A stretch of DNA of 64,000 bases from Acidobacteriota bacterium (GTDB taxonomy: Bacteria > Acidobacteriota > Blastocatellia > Pyrinomonadales > Pyrinomonadaceae). The stretch is from assembly GCA_025463125.1 (NCBI GenBank), contig JAOAPX010000136.1:21171-85170 (forward strand). Direction: 5' to 3'. The position numbers and the translations under genes were made by a program. The notes beneath the pieces are model-generated. The model worked only from the letters and a program-made list of their open reading frames with translations, did not search any database and had not been told where the DNA came from. Each line of letters begins with the position of its first letter. Position 1 is the first letter of the stretch. Positions 28,350 through 37,488 of this stretch are shown piece by piece.

Positions 28350-30455
28350 ATGAAAGCATTTTCAACAGAAAACATTAGAAATCTGGCTGTCATTGGTCAC
28401 GGCGACGCGGGTAAAACTCAGCTTGTGAGTTCGCTGCTCTACGTTGCCGGTGCGACTGCGCGTTGGGGAAAAGTTGATGAAGGAACCACCATCACCGATT
28501 ATGAAGAAGACTCGATTGAACGAAAGGTAACGCTTAATAACAATTTTGCCCACCTCGAGCATAAAAACACAAAGATAAACCTCATCGATACTCCCGGCTA
28601 CGCCGCGTTCGTTTCGCACGCGCGCCCCGCGCTTCGCGTCGCAGACTGCGCTCTCGTCGTCGTTGACGGCGTCAACGGCATTGAAGTTCAGACGGAAAAA
28701 ACATGGTCATACGCTAACGAATTCCTTTTGCCGCGTTTTATGGTCGTCAACAAAATGGAAAAGGAACGCGCCGATTTCGGGCACGCGCTCGATACGGCGA
28801 CGCATAGTTTCGCCCGTTCGATCGTTCCGTTTACGCTGCCGATCGGGCAGGAAGCGAATTTTCGCGGCGTAGTCGATGTCGTTCATCAAAAAGCTTACGA
28901 ATTCGATGAAAAAGGAAAAGCAAATGAAATTCCGATTCCCGAACAAGGGCGCGACGTTTTCGAATCGACAAGAGAAAGATTAATTGAAATCGTCGCCGAA
29001 TCGGACGACGCGCTGATGGAAAAATATTTCGAAAACGGAACTTTAGACGAAGAAGATATTTACTCCAACCTGGCAAAAGCCATCGCCAACAGCAAGCTCT
29101 GCCCGGTTTACGCCGTTTCTTCTTATAATTTAATCGGACTTTCGATTCTGCTCGATCACATCGTTGAATTTGCGCCGAATCCGGCAACCCACGAAGCCGA
29201 ATACGGAAACGAAGTCGTCGGCAGTTTATTAGATCGACCGAAGCGCCGCTACAGCAGCGATGAACCGTTTTCGGCTTACGTTTTCCGCACGATTGCCGAT
29301 CCTTTTGCCGGTCGCATCAACGTGATGAAAATAGTTTCCGGGAAAATCTCTGCCGACGCCGCCGTTCTTAATTCGAGCCGCGAGTTCGTCGAACGACTAG
29401 GCGCGCTTCACGTTATTCAAGGCAAAAATCTCGACAAAGTAAATGAAGCGCAAACCGGCGACATCATCGCGGTCGTCAAATTAAAAGACACGCAAACCGG
29501 CGACACTTTGTGCGACAAGGCGAACCCGATAACTTACCCGTCGGTCGAATATCCGGAAGCCGCTATTTCTTTTGCCATCGAGCCGAAATCACGCGCTGAC
29601 GAAGATAAAATTTCCGCCGCGCTGCATAAAATTTTAGAAGAAGACCCGAGTCTGCATTTCGACCGCGACGCGCAAACCAAAGAATTTATTTTAAGCGGTT
29701 CGGGACAACTTCATATCGAGACCGTTGTTGATAAATTAAAAAATCGTTACCACGTCGAAGTCGCTCTGCATCCGCCGAAAGTTCCTTATAAAGAAACTAT
29801 TACCGCGCAGGTCGAAGTTCAGGGACGGCATAAAAAACAATCGGGCGGACGCGGACAATTCGGCGACTGCAAATGCGTTTTCGAGCCGTTAGAGCGCGGC
29901 GCAGGTTTTGAATTCGTTGACAAAATCTTCGGCGGCGCGATTCCGCAAAATTTCCGTCCTGCAATCGAAAAAGGCATTGTCGAAGCGGCGCAAGGCGGCG
30001 CGGTCGCAGGCTATCCGCTCGTAGATTTCAAAGTCACGCTCATCGACGGAAGTTATCACACGGTCGATTCCGACGAACATTCATTCAGAGCGGCGGGCAG
30101 AAAAGCGTTTCGCAATGCAATTGAAAAAGCGCGCCCGACGCTGCTCGAACCGGTGATGGATGTCGAGGTTTTTACGCCGCTGGAAGTTTCCGGTGATATT
30201 ATGGGCGATCTCAATTCGCGCCGCGGACGCGTTTCGGGAATGGATATGCGCGGCAAACAGCAGGTTATCAAAGCGCAGGTTCCGCTGTCGGAAATGCTCG
30301 ATTATCAATCGAAACTGAACTCGATCACGCAGGCGCGCGGCTCGTATCATATGCAGTTTTCGCATTACGATCCGCTTCCGGGGAATTTAGCGAACAAAGT
30401 AATCGATGAAGCGAGAGCGGCGGGCAGAATTCGCGTTCAAGAGGAAGACGAGTAA
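28350..30455 (+). CDS. fusA2: EF-G-like translational GTPase (EF-G2 type)
   Basis: A 701-residue GTPase with all five EF-G domains. G1 is LAVIGHGDAGKTQL, G2 lies in EGTTITDYEEDSIERKVT, G3 is LIDTPGYAAF, and G4 is MVVNKMEKERADF. Domains IV-V end in GRGQFGDCKC...RGRVSGMDMRGKQQVIKAQVPL...RGSYHMQFSHYDPLP. The sequence resembles the second EF-G of Thermus and actinobacteria rather than the canonical ribosomal-operon EF-G, and no rps12/rps7/tuf genes adjoin it. AAGGAG (28331-28336) precedes ATG 28350 by 13 nt and TTG 28341 by 4 nt; the ATG is preferred. A housekeeping EF-G elsewhere is expected. Its role is uncertain. Confidence 0.9.
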   Translation: MKAFSTENIRNLAVIGHGDAGKTQLVSSLLYVAGATARWGKVDEGTTITDYEEDSIERKVTLNNNFAHLEHKNTKINLIDTPGYAAFVSHARPALRVADCALVVVDGVNGIEVQTEKTWSYANEFLLPRFMVVNKMEKERADFGHALDTATHSFARSIVPFTLPIGQEANFRGVVDVVHQKAYEFDEKGKANEIPIPEQGRDVFESTRERLIEIVAESDDALMEKYFENGTLDEEDIYSNLAKAIANSKLCPVYAVSSYNLIGLSILLDHIVEFAPNPATHEAEYGNEVVGSLLDRPKRRYSSDEPFSAYVFRTIADPFAGRINVMKIVSGKISADAAVLNSSREFVERLGALHVIQGKNLDKVNEAQTGDIIAVVKLKDTQTGDTLCDKANPITYPSVEYPEAAISFAIEPKSRADEDKISAALHKILEEDPSLHFDRDAQTKEFILSGSGQLHIETVVDKLKNRYHVEVALHPPKVPYKETITAQVEVQGRHKKQSGGRGQFGDCKCVFEPLERGAGFEFVDKIFGGAIPQNFRPAIEKGIVEAAQGGAVAGYPLVDFKVTLIDGSYHTVDSDEHSFRAAGRKAFRNAIEKARPTLLEPVMDVEVFTPLEVSGDIMGDLNSRRGRVSGMDMRGKQQVIKAQVPLSEMLDYQSKLNSITQARGSYHMQFSHYDPLPGNLANKVIDEARAAGRIRVQEEDE

Positions 30456-30465
30456 GAGCGATTGC

Positions 30466-30573
30466 GAATTACGAATTACGAATAAGTGAAGATTGTTTTT
30501 ATCGTTTGAAAGTAATTAACGGTTCAAACACAAAGAAAAGTAAATCAATTGTTCGATTCGTAATTCGTAATTT
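30466..30573. repeat. Inverted phrase repeat at EF-G2/NHL junction (element D)
   Basis: GAATTACGAATTACGAAT (30466-30483) is matched by its near-perfect inverse complement at 30556-30573 (17 of 18). Each arm is a tandem of GAATTAC heptads. The interior has a small hairpin GTTTGAA/TTCAAAC, and AATTTGAAATTTGAAATT follows. It fills the convergent gap. Confidence 0.8.
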
Positions 30574-30592
30574 GAAATTTGAAATTCTCAAA

Positions 30593-31621
30593 TCAATCTA
30601 AAAGCGTTCCTTCGATTCCGACGGGAATTGAATAGACCGAGTTGTTTGTGGCGACGATCATTTCGCCTTTTCTTGTAAAGCAAAGTCCGACGACGTTCAT
30701 CCCGGCAACGAACATTTCGGCGGATTCGGCTTTCGGCGCGATTCGGGCGATGCCGTGTTTGCCTTGAAAGCAGGCGGCGACGTAAAGATTGCCCTGTTTG
30801 TCGAAAGCCAAGCCCTGCGGTCTGCCGAAACCGCGAAAATATTTTTCTTCGAAACCGTCTTCATCAATCACGTAAACGGCGTCAAAACTTGCAAGCCCGG
30901 GCGCGGTCACGTAAAGCCTGTTGTCTGTGCCGAATGCCAAATGATAAGCCGACACCGAAGGCTCCAGAACGGCGAAAGATTCGTGCGCGCCGAATTCCCT
31001 GACGCGGTAAATCGTTCCGCTGCGATCGCCGACATACATAACATCTTCTTTATCAAAAGCTATTCCGGTCGCAATTCCGAGGCTCGTCGAATAAGGCACG
31101 ACTTCCTCATCACGATTAATTCGGCAAACTTCGCCGTCCGAGCGATTCGTCGCAAACAGGTTGCCGCTTCGGTTAAAAGCGACGGCTGTCGGGTTGAGAA
31201 TTTCGGCGGGCATTTCGCTTAAAAAACCGTCGGTTTCGATTCGAAACATTGTCACCGGCAATTGCTGCCCGCGCGAGCCGGAACGCGTAACTATAATCGA
31301 ATCGTCGCGCGGATCGATTGCCGGATTAGCGACGATATGCAAATTATCCGCCAGTTTTTTTCCGGTCGTGTAATTTACGCTTTCGCTGCGCTCGCCGTCG
31401 CTTTCCAGATAAATCTCAGTCCCGGATTCATTCAAATCAGCAGGAATAATCGCCAGTATTCTCGTCTCCGAGGCTCCGACCAGCCGGGCGCGTTTTCCGC
31501 CGATAATGCATGCGTAATCGCCGTCCGCGTTAAGTCGAAAATTTTCACATTCTATCGTAATTTCACCGCCGGCAATCGCATACGGCGGATAAACGGAATT
31601 TATTCTGCCTGCTTTATTCAT
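30593..31621 (-). CDS. IPT/TIG plus NHL-type beta-propeller protein
   Basis: A 342-residue protein. Residues about 4-90 form an IPT/TIG immunoglobulin-like domain (INSVYPPYAIAGGEITIEC ... ILAIIPADL). The rest is an SMP-30/NHL-type propeller with repeated blades such as PTAVAFNRSGNLFATNRSDG, ATGIAFDKEDVMYVGDRSG, YHLAFGTDNRLYV and PQGLAFDKQGNLYVAA. The ORF track begins at 31660; ATG 31621 (MNKAGRINSVYPP) has a fine TTTGGAGA Shine-Dalgarno 6-7 nt upstream and is chosen. No signal peptide is seen, so it is probably cytoplasmic. Function unknown; propellers of this type bind ligands or hydrolyse lactones. Confidence 0.8.
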   Translation of the reverse strand: MNKAGRINSVYPPYAIAGGEITIECENFRLNADGDYACIIGGKRARLVGASETRILAIIPADLNESGTEIYLESDGERSESVNYTTGKKLADNLHIVANPAIDPRDDSIIVTRSGSRGQQLPVTMFRIETDGFLSEMPAEILNPTAVAFNRSGNLFATNRSDGEVCRINRDEEVVPYSTSLGIATGIAFDKEDVMYVGDRSGTIYRVREFGAHESFAVLEPSVSAYHLAFGTDNRLYVTAPGLASFDAVYVIDEDGFEEKYFRGFGRPQGLAFDKQGNLYVAACFQGKHGIARIAPKAESAEMFVAGMNVVGLCFTRKGEMIVATNNSVYSIPVGIEGTLLD

Positions 31622-31807
31622 TATTTGTCTCCAAACTAAAACTTTGATTTTACGATGCAAAACGGTAACTGTCTATCGTTCGCAAAATAAATGTTGACGC
31701 TTCTCTTTCCGACAAGTTAAAATTGTTTTTGACGGTTTGTACTTATATTATATTCCAATCTAAAATCTTTCCGGACCGAAACCGTTAAATTTCTAAAACT
31801 TCTTTAT

Positions 31808-32962
31808 ATGGCAAGCAGAATTGATGATTTATTGCGGATGGCGATGAGCTTTGGCGCATCTGATTTACATTTGCGTGCAGGCTCTTATCCGGTCATACGC
31901 GTTAACGGCGAACTTCGTCCGCTTTCAGGCGTTATGCGAATGACGCAGGACGAAACGCTGGAAATGGCTTTTTCGATGATGTCGAATCGCCAGAAACAAC
32001 ACTTTAAAGAGGTTTACGAAGTTGATATAGGTTACGGCGTTTCCGGTTTAGGACGTTTTCGCGTCAATATTTTTCAGCAAAGAAATTCAATCGGAATAGT
32101 CGCGCGCGTCATTTCCGACACGGTAAAAAGTTTCAACGATCTGGGACTTCCGCCGATTTTACATAAAATCGCTGAAGAACAGCGCGGCTTGATTCTGGTT
32201 ACGGGAACGACCGGTTCCGGAAAATCAACGACTTTATCTTCGATCGTCGATTACATTAATCAAACCCGCAACAGCCATATCGTCACGGTCGAAGACCCGA
32301 TCGAATTTCTTCATAAAGACAAAAAATCATTTATCACGCAGCGCGAAGTCGATGTCGATACGCGTTCGTTTGCCGAAGCTCTGCGCGGCTCGCTTCGACA
32401 AGACCCTGACGTTATTCTCGTCGGTGAAATGCGCGATCTGGAAACGATCGAAACGGCGCTCGTTGCCGCCGAAACAGGTCATCTCGTGCTTTCCACGCTT
32501 CATACGCTCGACGCTTCGGAAACCTTAACGCGCATTATCTCGGCTTTTCCGCCGTATCAGCAGAAATCTATCAGAATCCAGTTAGCCGGATTGCTTAAAG
32601 CCGTCGTTTCTCAGCGTTTGATGAAATCTGCGAAAGGAAATTCCCGCATCCCGGCAGTTGAAGTTTTGATTTCGACGCCGCTCATTCGCGATTATATTCT
32701 GCACGAAGACAAAACTTCGCAGATTCGCGACGCGATCTCCGCCGGAACTTCGCAATACGGAATGCAAACTTTCGATCAATCCCTGTTTTATCTTTATCAA
32801 TCCGGGCTCATCCCGCTCGAAGAAGCTTTGCGCGGATCGACCAACCCCGACGAATTCCGTCTGAGACTTGCCGGAATCCAAAATACCGCGGCGCACGCGA
32901 AAGAAGAAATGGAAAAAATGAGCGGCGTCGGAAAAGTCAATGATTTGATCTCGAGAATGTAA
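31808..32962 (+). CDS. pilT: Twitching-motility ATPase PilT
   Basis: A hexameric ATPase that drives type IV pilus retraction at the inner membrane. The 384 residues carry the N-terminal PAS-like domain (DDLLRMAMSFGASDLHLRAG), Walker A (VTGTTGSGKSTTLSS), the Asp box (IVTVEDPIEFLH), Walker B with the His box (ILVGEMRDLETIETALVAAETGHLVLSTLHT) and the PilT-type segment FDQSLFYLYQSGLI near the C-terminus. These separate it from PilB. No other pilus gene is adjacent, as is common for pilT. Confidence 0.95.
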   Translation: MASRIDDLLRMAMSFGASDLHLRAGSYPVIRVNGELRPLSGVMRMTQDETLEMAFSMMSNRQKQHFKEVYEVDIGYGVSGLGRFRVNIFQQRNSIGIVARVISDTVKSFNDLGLPPILHKIAEEQRGLILVTGTTGSGKSTTLSSIVDYINQTRNSHIVTVEDPIEFLHKDKKSFITQREVDVDTRSFAEALRGSLRQDPDVILVGEMRDLETIETALVAAETGHLVLSTLHTLDASETLTRIISAFPPYQQKSIRIQLAGLLKAVVSQRLMKSAKGNSRIPAVEVLISTPLIRDYILHEDKTSQIRDAISAGTSQYGMQTFDQSLFYLYQSGLIPLEEALRGSTNPDEFRLRLAGIQNTAAHAKEEMEKMSGVGKVNDLISRM

Positions 32963-32964
32963 TT

Positions 32965-33066
32965 GCGAGTCGGCGGGAAGCACACAAGAAGCCGCAGAAA
33001 GCAGAAAAATGACGGATATTTTATAGATATTCTTAAAAACTATCCGCCGACTTGCCGCCGACTCGC
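32965..33066. repeat. Inverted repeat at pilT/phzF-like junction (element E)
   Basis: GCGAGTCGGCGG (32965-32976) and CCGCCGACTCGC (33055-33066) are perfect inverted 12-mers, with an inner CGGATA/TATCCG pair. The right side repeats the word GCCGAC as GCCGACTTGCCGCCGACTC. It fills the convergent gap and starts 3 bp after the pilT stop. Confidence 0.7.
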
Positions 33067-33071
33067 CGAGA

Positions 33072-33995
33072 CTACAAAAACATCTCGCCTTTTGCCACGA
33101 TCACCGCGCTTCCGCCGATTTTCACGCGTTCGACATTTCCCTTTTCGCCAGTAACTTCAGCAAATATTCGGCTCGGACGGTTCATAAAATCGCCCTGCTC
33201 GATTGTAAATTTCGCCGCGTTCCCGTCCTTTTTAAATGCGTCGTGATGTATTAAATAACCGGATAGCGAGCCGGCGGCGCTTCCCGTTGCCGCGTCTTCG
33301 GCTATTCCGTCGTCGGGCGCGAAAAATCGCGCGTGCGCTTTTGAATCTTCTTCTTTTGTTTCAAACGTGAAGGCGTAACAGCCGATCGCTTCGCGCGCGA
33401 GATAAATTTCGCTCAAAAGACCGGAATTTATGCGGCAACGGCTCAAGGCAGCGAGCGATTTCACGGGAACCGCCAGAGCTTTTATTCCGGTTGAAACGAC
33501 CTGAACCGGCAAATTTTCCGAATAACTTAAGTCTTCAAGGTTTAATCCGAGTCCTTCGGCTAATTTTCGAATTTCAACTTCATCCGTAATGCCTGCAAAA
33601 GTTTCAAACTTTCCCTGCGTCATAACGACCTGAAACGGTTTACTGTTCTTAAACTCGATTTCTACCGGCAAAACGCCCAAATTCAATTGCTGCGTTATTT
33701 GAACAAAACCGTTTTCCTCGGGCGGCACAACGCCGAGATGCGCCAAAAGATTCCAGGTTCCGACGACCGGATGACCGGCAAGCGGCAATTCCCGGCGCGG
33801 AGTAAAAATTCTGAGCCGACGAAGAGCCTCATTTGAAGGCAGAACGAAAACCGTCTCGCTTAAATTCATTTCATTGGCGATTTGCTGCATTTCGGCGCCC
33901 GTCAGACCTTCGGCTTCGGGAAAAACAGCGAGCGGATTGCCGCAAAAGGCTTTTTCCGTAAAGACATCGAGTTGATAAAAGGTATATGTTCGCAT
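33072..33995 (-). CDS. PhzF-family isomerase-like protein
   Basis: A 307-residue member of the PhzF/diaminopimelate-epimerase fold. The N-terminus FYQLDVFTEKAFCGNPLAVF, the Glu in MNLSETVFVLP (equivalent to the catalytic Glu of PhzF), the strand FTPRRELPLAGHPVVGTWN and the C-terminal RFFAPDDGIAEDAATGSAAGSL are the family signatures. The two halves are related pseudo-repeats. PhzF proper isomerises a phenazine precursor, but no other phenazine gene is present, so this is one of the many PhzF-like proteins of unknown substrate. Confidence 0.9.
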   Translation of the reverse strand: MRTYTFYQLDVFTEKAFCGNPLAVFPEAEGLTGAEMQQIANEMNLSETVFVLPSNEALRRLRIFTPRRELPLAGHPVVGTWNLLAHLGVVPPEENGFVQITQQLNLGVLPVEIEFKNSKPFQVVMTQGKFETFAGITDEVEIRKLAEGLGLNLEDLSYSENLPVQVVSTGIKALAVPVKSLAALSRCRINSGLLSEIYLAREAIGCYAFTFETKEEDSKAHARFFAPDDGIAEDAATGSAAGSLSGYLIHHDAFKKDGNAAKFTIEQGDFMNRPSRIFAEVTGEKGNVERVKIGGSAVIVAKGEMFL

Positions 33996-34097
33996 TTTTT
34001 AATTATCCGCATTAATTGTTTTCAGAACAAATACATTCCCGGCGCGGCGAAAGTTTTTTGCAAATATCGATTTTTTAAGCATTTTCACAACATCGTC

Positions 34098-34127
34098 TTG
34101 ACACGAAACCCGTTAGACGTGTAAATT
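34098..34127 (+). promoter_or_regulatory. Candidate rpsA promoter
   Basis: TTGACA (34098-34103), an 18-bp spacer and TAAATT (34122-34127). It would give an rpsA leader of roughly 210 nt. Confidence 0.5.
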
Positions 34128-34171
34128 TTAGTTTTATCCGGTCAAGCAAAGAATTTAGGATTTAAGCGACA

Positions 34172-34269
34172 ATGAGTGCTCTTCTCTACCATCTTAAAAA
34201 AATTTCTCGTTAAATTATTACGAATGGTTCGGCACTTTTGCCTCAGGCTTAAACCAATGCATTTTTTTT
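34172..34269 (+). promoter_or_regulatory. rpsA leader with short ORF and attenuator-like hairpin
   Basis: Within the long rpsA leader a 14-codon frame (34172-34213) encodes MSALLYHLKKISR. It is followed by a weak stem TGGTT/AACCA (34225-34256) enclosing GGC/GCC pairs, and six bases later by eight Ts (34262-34269). The layout resembles a leader peptide with an attenuator, but the stem is short. S1 autoregulation through its leader is known in enterobacteria; the mechanism here is only a suggestion. Confidence 0.3.
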
Positions 34270-34345
34270 GCCCTTAAGACGGATGAAATCAAACGCGCGT
34301 TTTTTACAAAGCAATTTTAATAGAAGGAAGTTAATATAAGGCTAA

Positions 34346-36562
34346 ATGGCAAACGAGGTTAATAATCAAACCGAAGAAACGGCAACGCCGGATAATTCGG
34401 GTACAGAACAGGCAACGAATTCTGCTGCTGCAGCGGCGGAAAGCAATACAGATAATACAGCTGTCGATAATTTTTCCGACGAATCGGAAAATAATGCCGA
34501 CATTGATTTCGGCTCGATTCTCGAACAATTCGAGCAGGAACAAACTGTTTATCACTCAGGCGAATTGGTAACCGGCACAGTTGTCGGTATTTCCGACCGC
34601 GGTGTTTTAGTTGATTTCGGCTATAAATCCGAAGGCATTGCTCCGATCGAAGATTTCACTTCGCCGAGCGGTGAAGTCACCGTCAAGCGAGGCGATCAAA
34701 TCGAGGTCGTTATCCGAACCATACATTCGGGCGATGCGCCGCCGCAGCTTTCACGCGGCGATGCGGTTTCACGCAAATCGTGGGGCGAAATCGAAACGGC
34801 TTACAATGCCGGCACACCGATCAAAGGTTATGTCATAGACAAAACCAAAGGCGGTTTGCGCGTTGACATCAACGGCGTCGAGGCTTTTCTGCCCGGCTCG
34901 CAAGTTGATTCGCGTCCGATTCGCAACCTTGATTCGTTCAAAGGTCAGGAAATCGAAGCTAAGATTATCAAATTCAGCCGTCGCCGAAATAACATCGTTT
35001 TGTCGCGCAAAGCCCTGACCGATGAAGTTGTTAATCAACAGAAGAGCGAAACTTTGAGCCAGATCGAAGTCGGCTACGTCGTCGAAGGAACGATCAAGAA
35101 TCTGACCGAATACGGCGCGTTTGTCGATATCGGCGGAATTGACGGCTTGCTTCACGTGACGGATATGTCATGGGGCAGACTTCACAATCCGGCTGAGCAA
35201 TTTAAGGTCGGCGAACAGATTCAGGTTAAAGTATTAAAGCTCGACCGCGAAAAGGAAAAAGTTTCCCTCGGCTACAAGCAATTGCTGCCGGATCCCTGGT
35301 CAACGGTTAACGAAGTTTACCCGGTTGATTCGAAAGTTACCGGAAAGGTTTCTTCAGTTACGGATTACGGCGTTTTCGTCGAACTCGAGCCGGGCGTCGA
35401 AGGCTTGGTTCACGTTTCGGAAATTTCATGGTCGAAACGATCGAAAAGCCCGAAAAAACTTTTCAATCCCGGCGATGAAGTCGAAGTTCAGGTACTCGGA
35501 ACCGATACGGTTGACCGCCGCATCAGCCTCGGCATGAAACAATTGCAGGTGAATCCGTGGCAGACAGTCGAACAGCGCTACCCGGTCGGAACGAAAGTTC
35601 GCGGTAAAGTTCGCAATTTAACCGATTTCGGCGCGTTTATCGAACTCGAAGACGGAATCGACGGGCTCGTACACGTTTCCGACATCACATGGGCTAAAAA
35701 GGTAAAACATCCGAAGGAAGTTTTGAAACGCGATCAGGAAGTCGATGCTATCGTTACCAATATCGACAAGCACGGACAAAGATTATCGCTTTCGATCAAA
35801 GAATTGACGCCGAGCGCATGGGAAACCTTTGTCGCGACGCATCGCGCGGGTGATATCGTTCGCGGAAAAATTTCGCGATTTGCCGGATTCGGTGTTTTTG
35901 TCGAACTCGAAGAAGGACTCGAAGGCTTGTGTCATATTTCCGAGCTTTCCGATGAAAGAGTCGATCGTCCGGAATCGGTCGTATCGCTCGGTCAGGAAAT
36001 GGACTTTAAAATCCTGCGTATCGAACATGAAGATCAAAGAATCGGACTTTCCGCACGCGCTGTCGGTAAAGAAGACGAGCCGGTTGTCGATACTAAAATG
36101 TATTCGACCGAAGCGAAAGGCGGAATGGCTTCGCTCGGAGAGCTTGCCAATCTGAAATTCGGTCGCGGCGCAGTAGAAGAGCCGAAAGAAGAGGAAGCTA
36201 AAGAAGAGGAAGCCAAAGAAGACCAATCGGCAGCTTCGGAAAACACAGGCGAATCAGAAAACGAATCTGCTGCTGACGCAGAACAAACCGCTCCGGAAAC
36301 AACTACGGAAACAACTACGGAAACGACTTCAGAAACAACTTCGGAGGCGCCTGAAGCTTCAGAAACGACTACGGAAACGACTACGGAAACAACTTCGGAG
36401 GCGCCTGAAGCTTCCGAAGCAACAGGCGAAGCTACTGATGACAGCTCATCGGATGAAACAGCGACTGAGGCTTCAGACGAAGCGGCTAATTCTGAAACAG
36501 CAAACGAAAGCACTGAAAACGGAGCGAATTCTGCCGAAAATGCTGATGAAAAATCAGCTTAA
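34346..36562 (+). CDS. rpsA: 30S ribosomal protein S1 with acidic N- and C-terminal extensions
   Basis: An RNA-binding protein that brings mRNA to the 30S subunit. Six S1 (OB-fold) domains lie between about residues 65 and 600, the later ones with the repeated pattern YGAFVDIGGIDGLLHVTDMSW, YGVFVELEPGVEGLVHVSEISW, FGAFIELEDGIDGLVHVSDITW and FGVFVELEEGLEGLCHISELSD. At 738 residues it is far longer than the usual 550-570. It has a roughly 60-residue Asn/Thr/Asp-rich head and a roughly 125-residue Glu/Thr/Ser tail with an 18-residue tandem repeat. An HU/IHF gene follows, echoing the rpsA-ihfB order of proteobacteria. AAGG sits upstream of the ATG. Confidence 0.95.
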   Translation: MANEVNNQTEETATPDNSGTEQATNSAAAAAESNTDNTAVDNFSDESENNADIDFGSILEQFEQEQTVYHSGELVTGTVVGISDRGVLVDFGYKSEGIAPIEDFTSPSGEVTVKRGDQIEVVIRTIHSGDAPPQLSRGDAVSRKSWGEIETAYNAGTPIKGYVIDKTKGGLRVDINGVEAFLPGSQVDSRPIRNLDSFKGQEIEAKIIKFSRRRNNIVLSRKALTDEVVNQQKSETLSQIEVGYVVEGTIKNLTEYGAFVDIGGIDGLLHVTDMSWGRLHNPAEQFKVGEQIQVKVLKLDREKEKVSLGYKQLLPDPWSTVNEVYPVDSKVTGKVSSVTDYGVFVELEPGVEGLVHVSEISWSKRSKSPKKLFNPGDEVEVQVLGTDTVDRRISLGMKQLQVNPWQTVEQRYPVGTKVRGKVRNLTDFGAFIELEDGIDGLVHVSDITWAKKVKHPKEVLKRDQEVDAIVTNIDKHGQRLSLSIKELTPSAWETFVATHRAGDIVRGKISRFAGFGVFVELEEGLEGLCHISELSDERVDRPESVVSLGQEMDFKILRIEHEDQRIGLSARAVGKEDEPVVDTKMYSTEAKGGMASLGELANLKFGRGAVEEPKEEEAKEEEAKEDQSAASENTGESENESAADAEQTAPETTTETTTETTSETTSEAPEASETTTETTTETTSEAPEASEATGEATDDSSSDETATEASDEAANSETANESTENGANSAENADEKSA
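36309..36416 (+). repeat. 54-bp tandem duplication in the rpsA tail
   Basis: Two copies of a 54-bp (18-codon) unit end in TCGGAGGCGCCTGAAGCTTC. They encode variants of TTETTTETTSEAPEAS and are themselves made of ACNACNGAAAC hexa/nonamers. Copies differ by a few bases, so the duplication is recent or recombining. It lies in frame. Confidence 0.8.
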
Positions 36563-36611
36563 AAATATTCTTTGATACTAATTTAAGGTCAGAGAGAGGA
36601 AAAAAGTAGAG

Positions 36612-36893
36612 ATGACAAAAGCAGATTTAGTAGAAAGAGTCGCCAAAGAAGCCGATATGACCAAAAAGGATGCCGAGCAATTAGTCGAGATCATTTTTGA
36701 CAGCATTATCGCTTCATTAAATAAAGGCGAAAAAATCGAGCTTCGCGGCTTCGGCAGCTTCCGTGTTCGCCAGCGCAACGCTCGAAAAGGACGTAATCCT
36801 AAAACCGGCGATTCGGTTAATATTCCAGCCAAACGCGTAGCTTATTTCAAACCCGGAAAGGAATTGAAAGAAGTTATAAACGATGAGAAATAA
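36612..36893 (+). CDS. HU/IHF-family DNA-bending protein
   Basis: A 93-residue histone-like protein. MTKADLVERVAKEADMTKKDAEQ is the dimerisation helix pair. GEKIELRGFGSFRVRQRNARKGRNPKTG is the saddle and DNA-binding arm, with the proline arm tip in VNIPAKRVAYFKPGK. It bends DNA and organises the nucleoid as a homodimer or with a partner. GAGAGAGGAA lies upstream. It follows rpsA by 49 bp and precedes the HIT gene by 14 bp, so co-transcription is likely. HU and IHF cannot be separated by eye. Confidence 0.95.
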   Translation: MTKADLVERVAKEADMTKKDAEQLVEIIFDSIIASLNKGEKIELRGFGSFRVRQRNARKGRNPKTGDSVNIPAKRVAYFKPGKELKEVINDEK

Positions 36894-36907
36894 AGGGTTA
36901 TAAAACA

Positions 36908-37402
36908 GTGGATGTATTGTGGAGTCCCTGGCGATACGATTACATCAAAAACGGTGAGCAAAAACCGGCGGCTGATTCCAGCGGGTGCGTTTTTTGCGAT
37001 ATCTTAAAAAGCTCGGCTTCCGATAAAGAAAAATATATTCTTTATCGAGCCGAGCATAATTTTGTCATTTTAAATATTTATCCGTATATTTCCGGACATT
37101 TAATGATCGTTCCTTTTTCTCACATCGCCGATTTGGACCGAGCCGAAAAAGCGATCACAGACGAATTGATGGATTTAACCAAGCTTTGCCAGAAGGCTTT
37201 GCGCGAAGCTTATCAGCCGAACGGATTTAATCTCGGAATGAATTTAGGCAAAGCGGGCGGCGCGGGCGTTGCCGAACATTTTCATATGCACATCCTTCCG
37301 CGCTGGGTCGGTGACGCGAATTTTATGACCGCCGTCGGAGAAACCCGAACGATTCCGGAATCCTTGCAAACAAGTTACGAAAAGCTGAAAGACAAATTCT
37401 AG
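36908..37402 (+). CDS. HIT-family nucleotide hydrolase/phosphorylase
   Basis: A 164-residue histidine-triad protein. It opens LWSPWRYDYIKN, typical of the Ap4A-phosphorylase-like HIT branch, with CVFCDIL (possible zinc ligands), NIYPYISGHLMIVPFSH, and the active-site triad EHFHMHILPRW. Such enzymes act on dinucleoside polyphosphates or nucleoside phosphoramidates in the cytoplasm. The start is GTG at 36908 with AAAGGG upstream. It follows the HU gene by 14 bp. Confidence 0.9.
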   Translation: MDVLWSPWRYDYIKNGEQKPAADSSGCVFCDILKSSASDKEKYILYRAEHNFVILNIYPYISGHLMIVPFSHIADLDRAEKAITDELMDLTKLCQKALREAYQPNGFNLGMNLGKAGGAGVAEHFHMHILPRWVGDANFMTAVGETRTIPESLQTSYEKLKDKF

Positions 37403-37488
37403 TTTTTTAGAAGCATTTCCGCGTAGTTCTGACAACGTCGCCGGTCTTTAAAAGCCTTTCCAAACTTCCCTATCAAATAATTTCAGAG

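Noticed and set aside
33072-33995. Phenazine biosynthesis
   Set aside because: Only a PhzF-like protein is present, and the family is broad and mostly not linked to phenazines.
36309-36416. Possible CRISPR or mobile repeat in rpsA
   Set aside because: It is an in-frame tandem duplication within a coding region.
36034-36513. Val/Ser-rich minus ORF
   Set aside because: It is the antisense of the S1 tail repeats.
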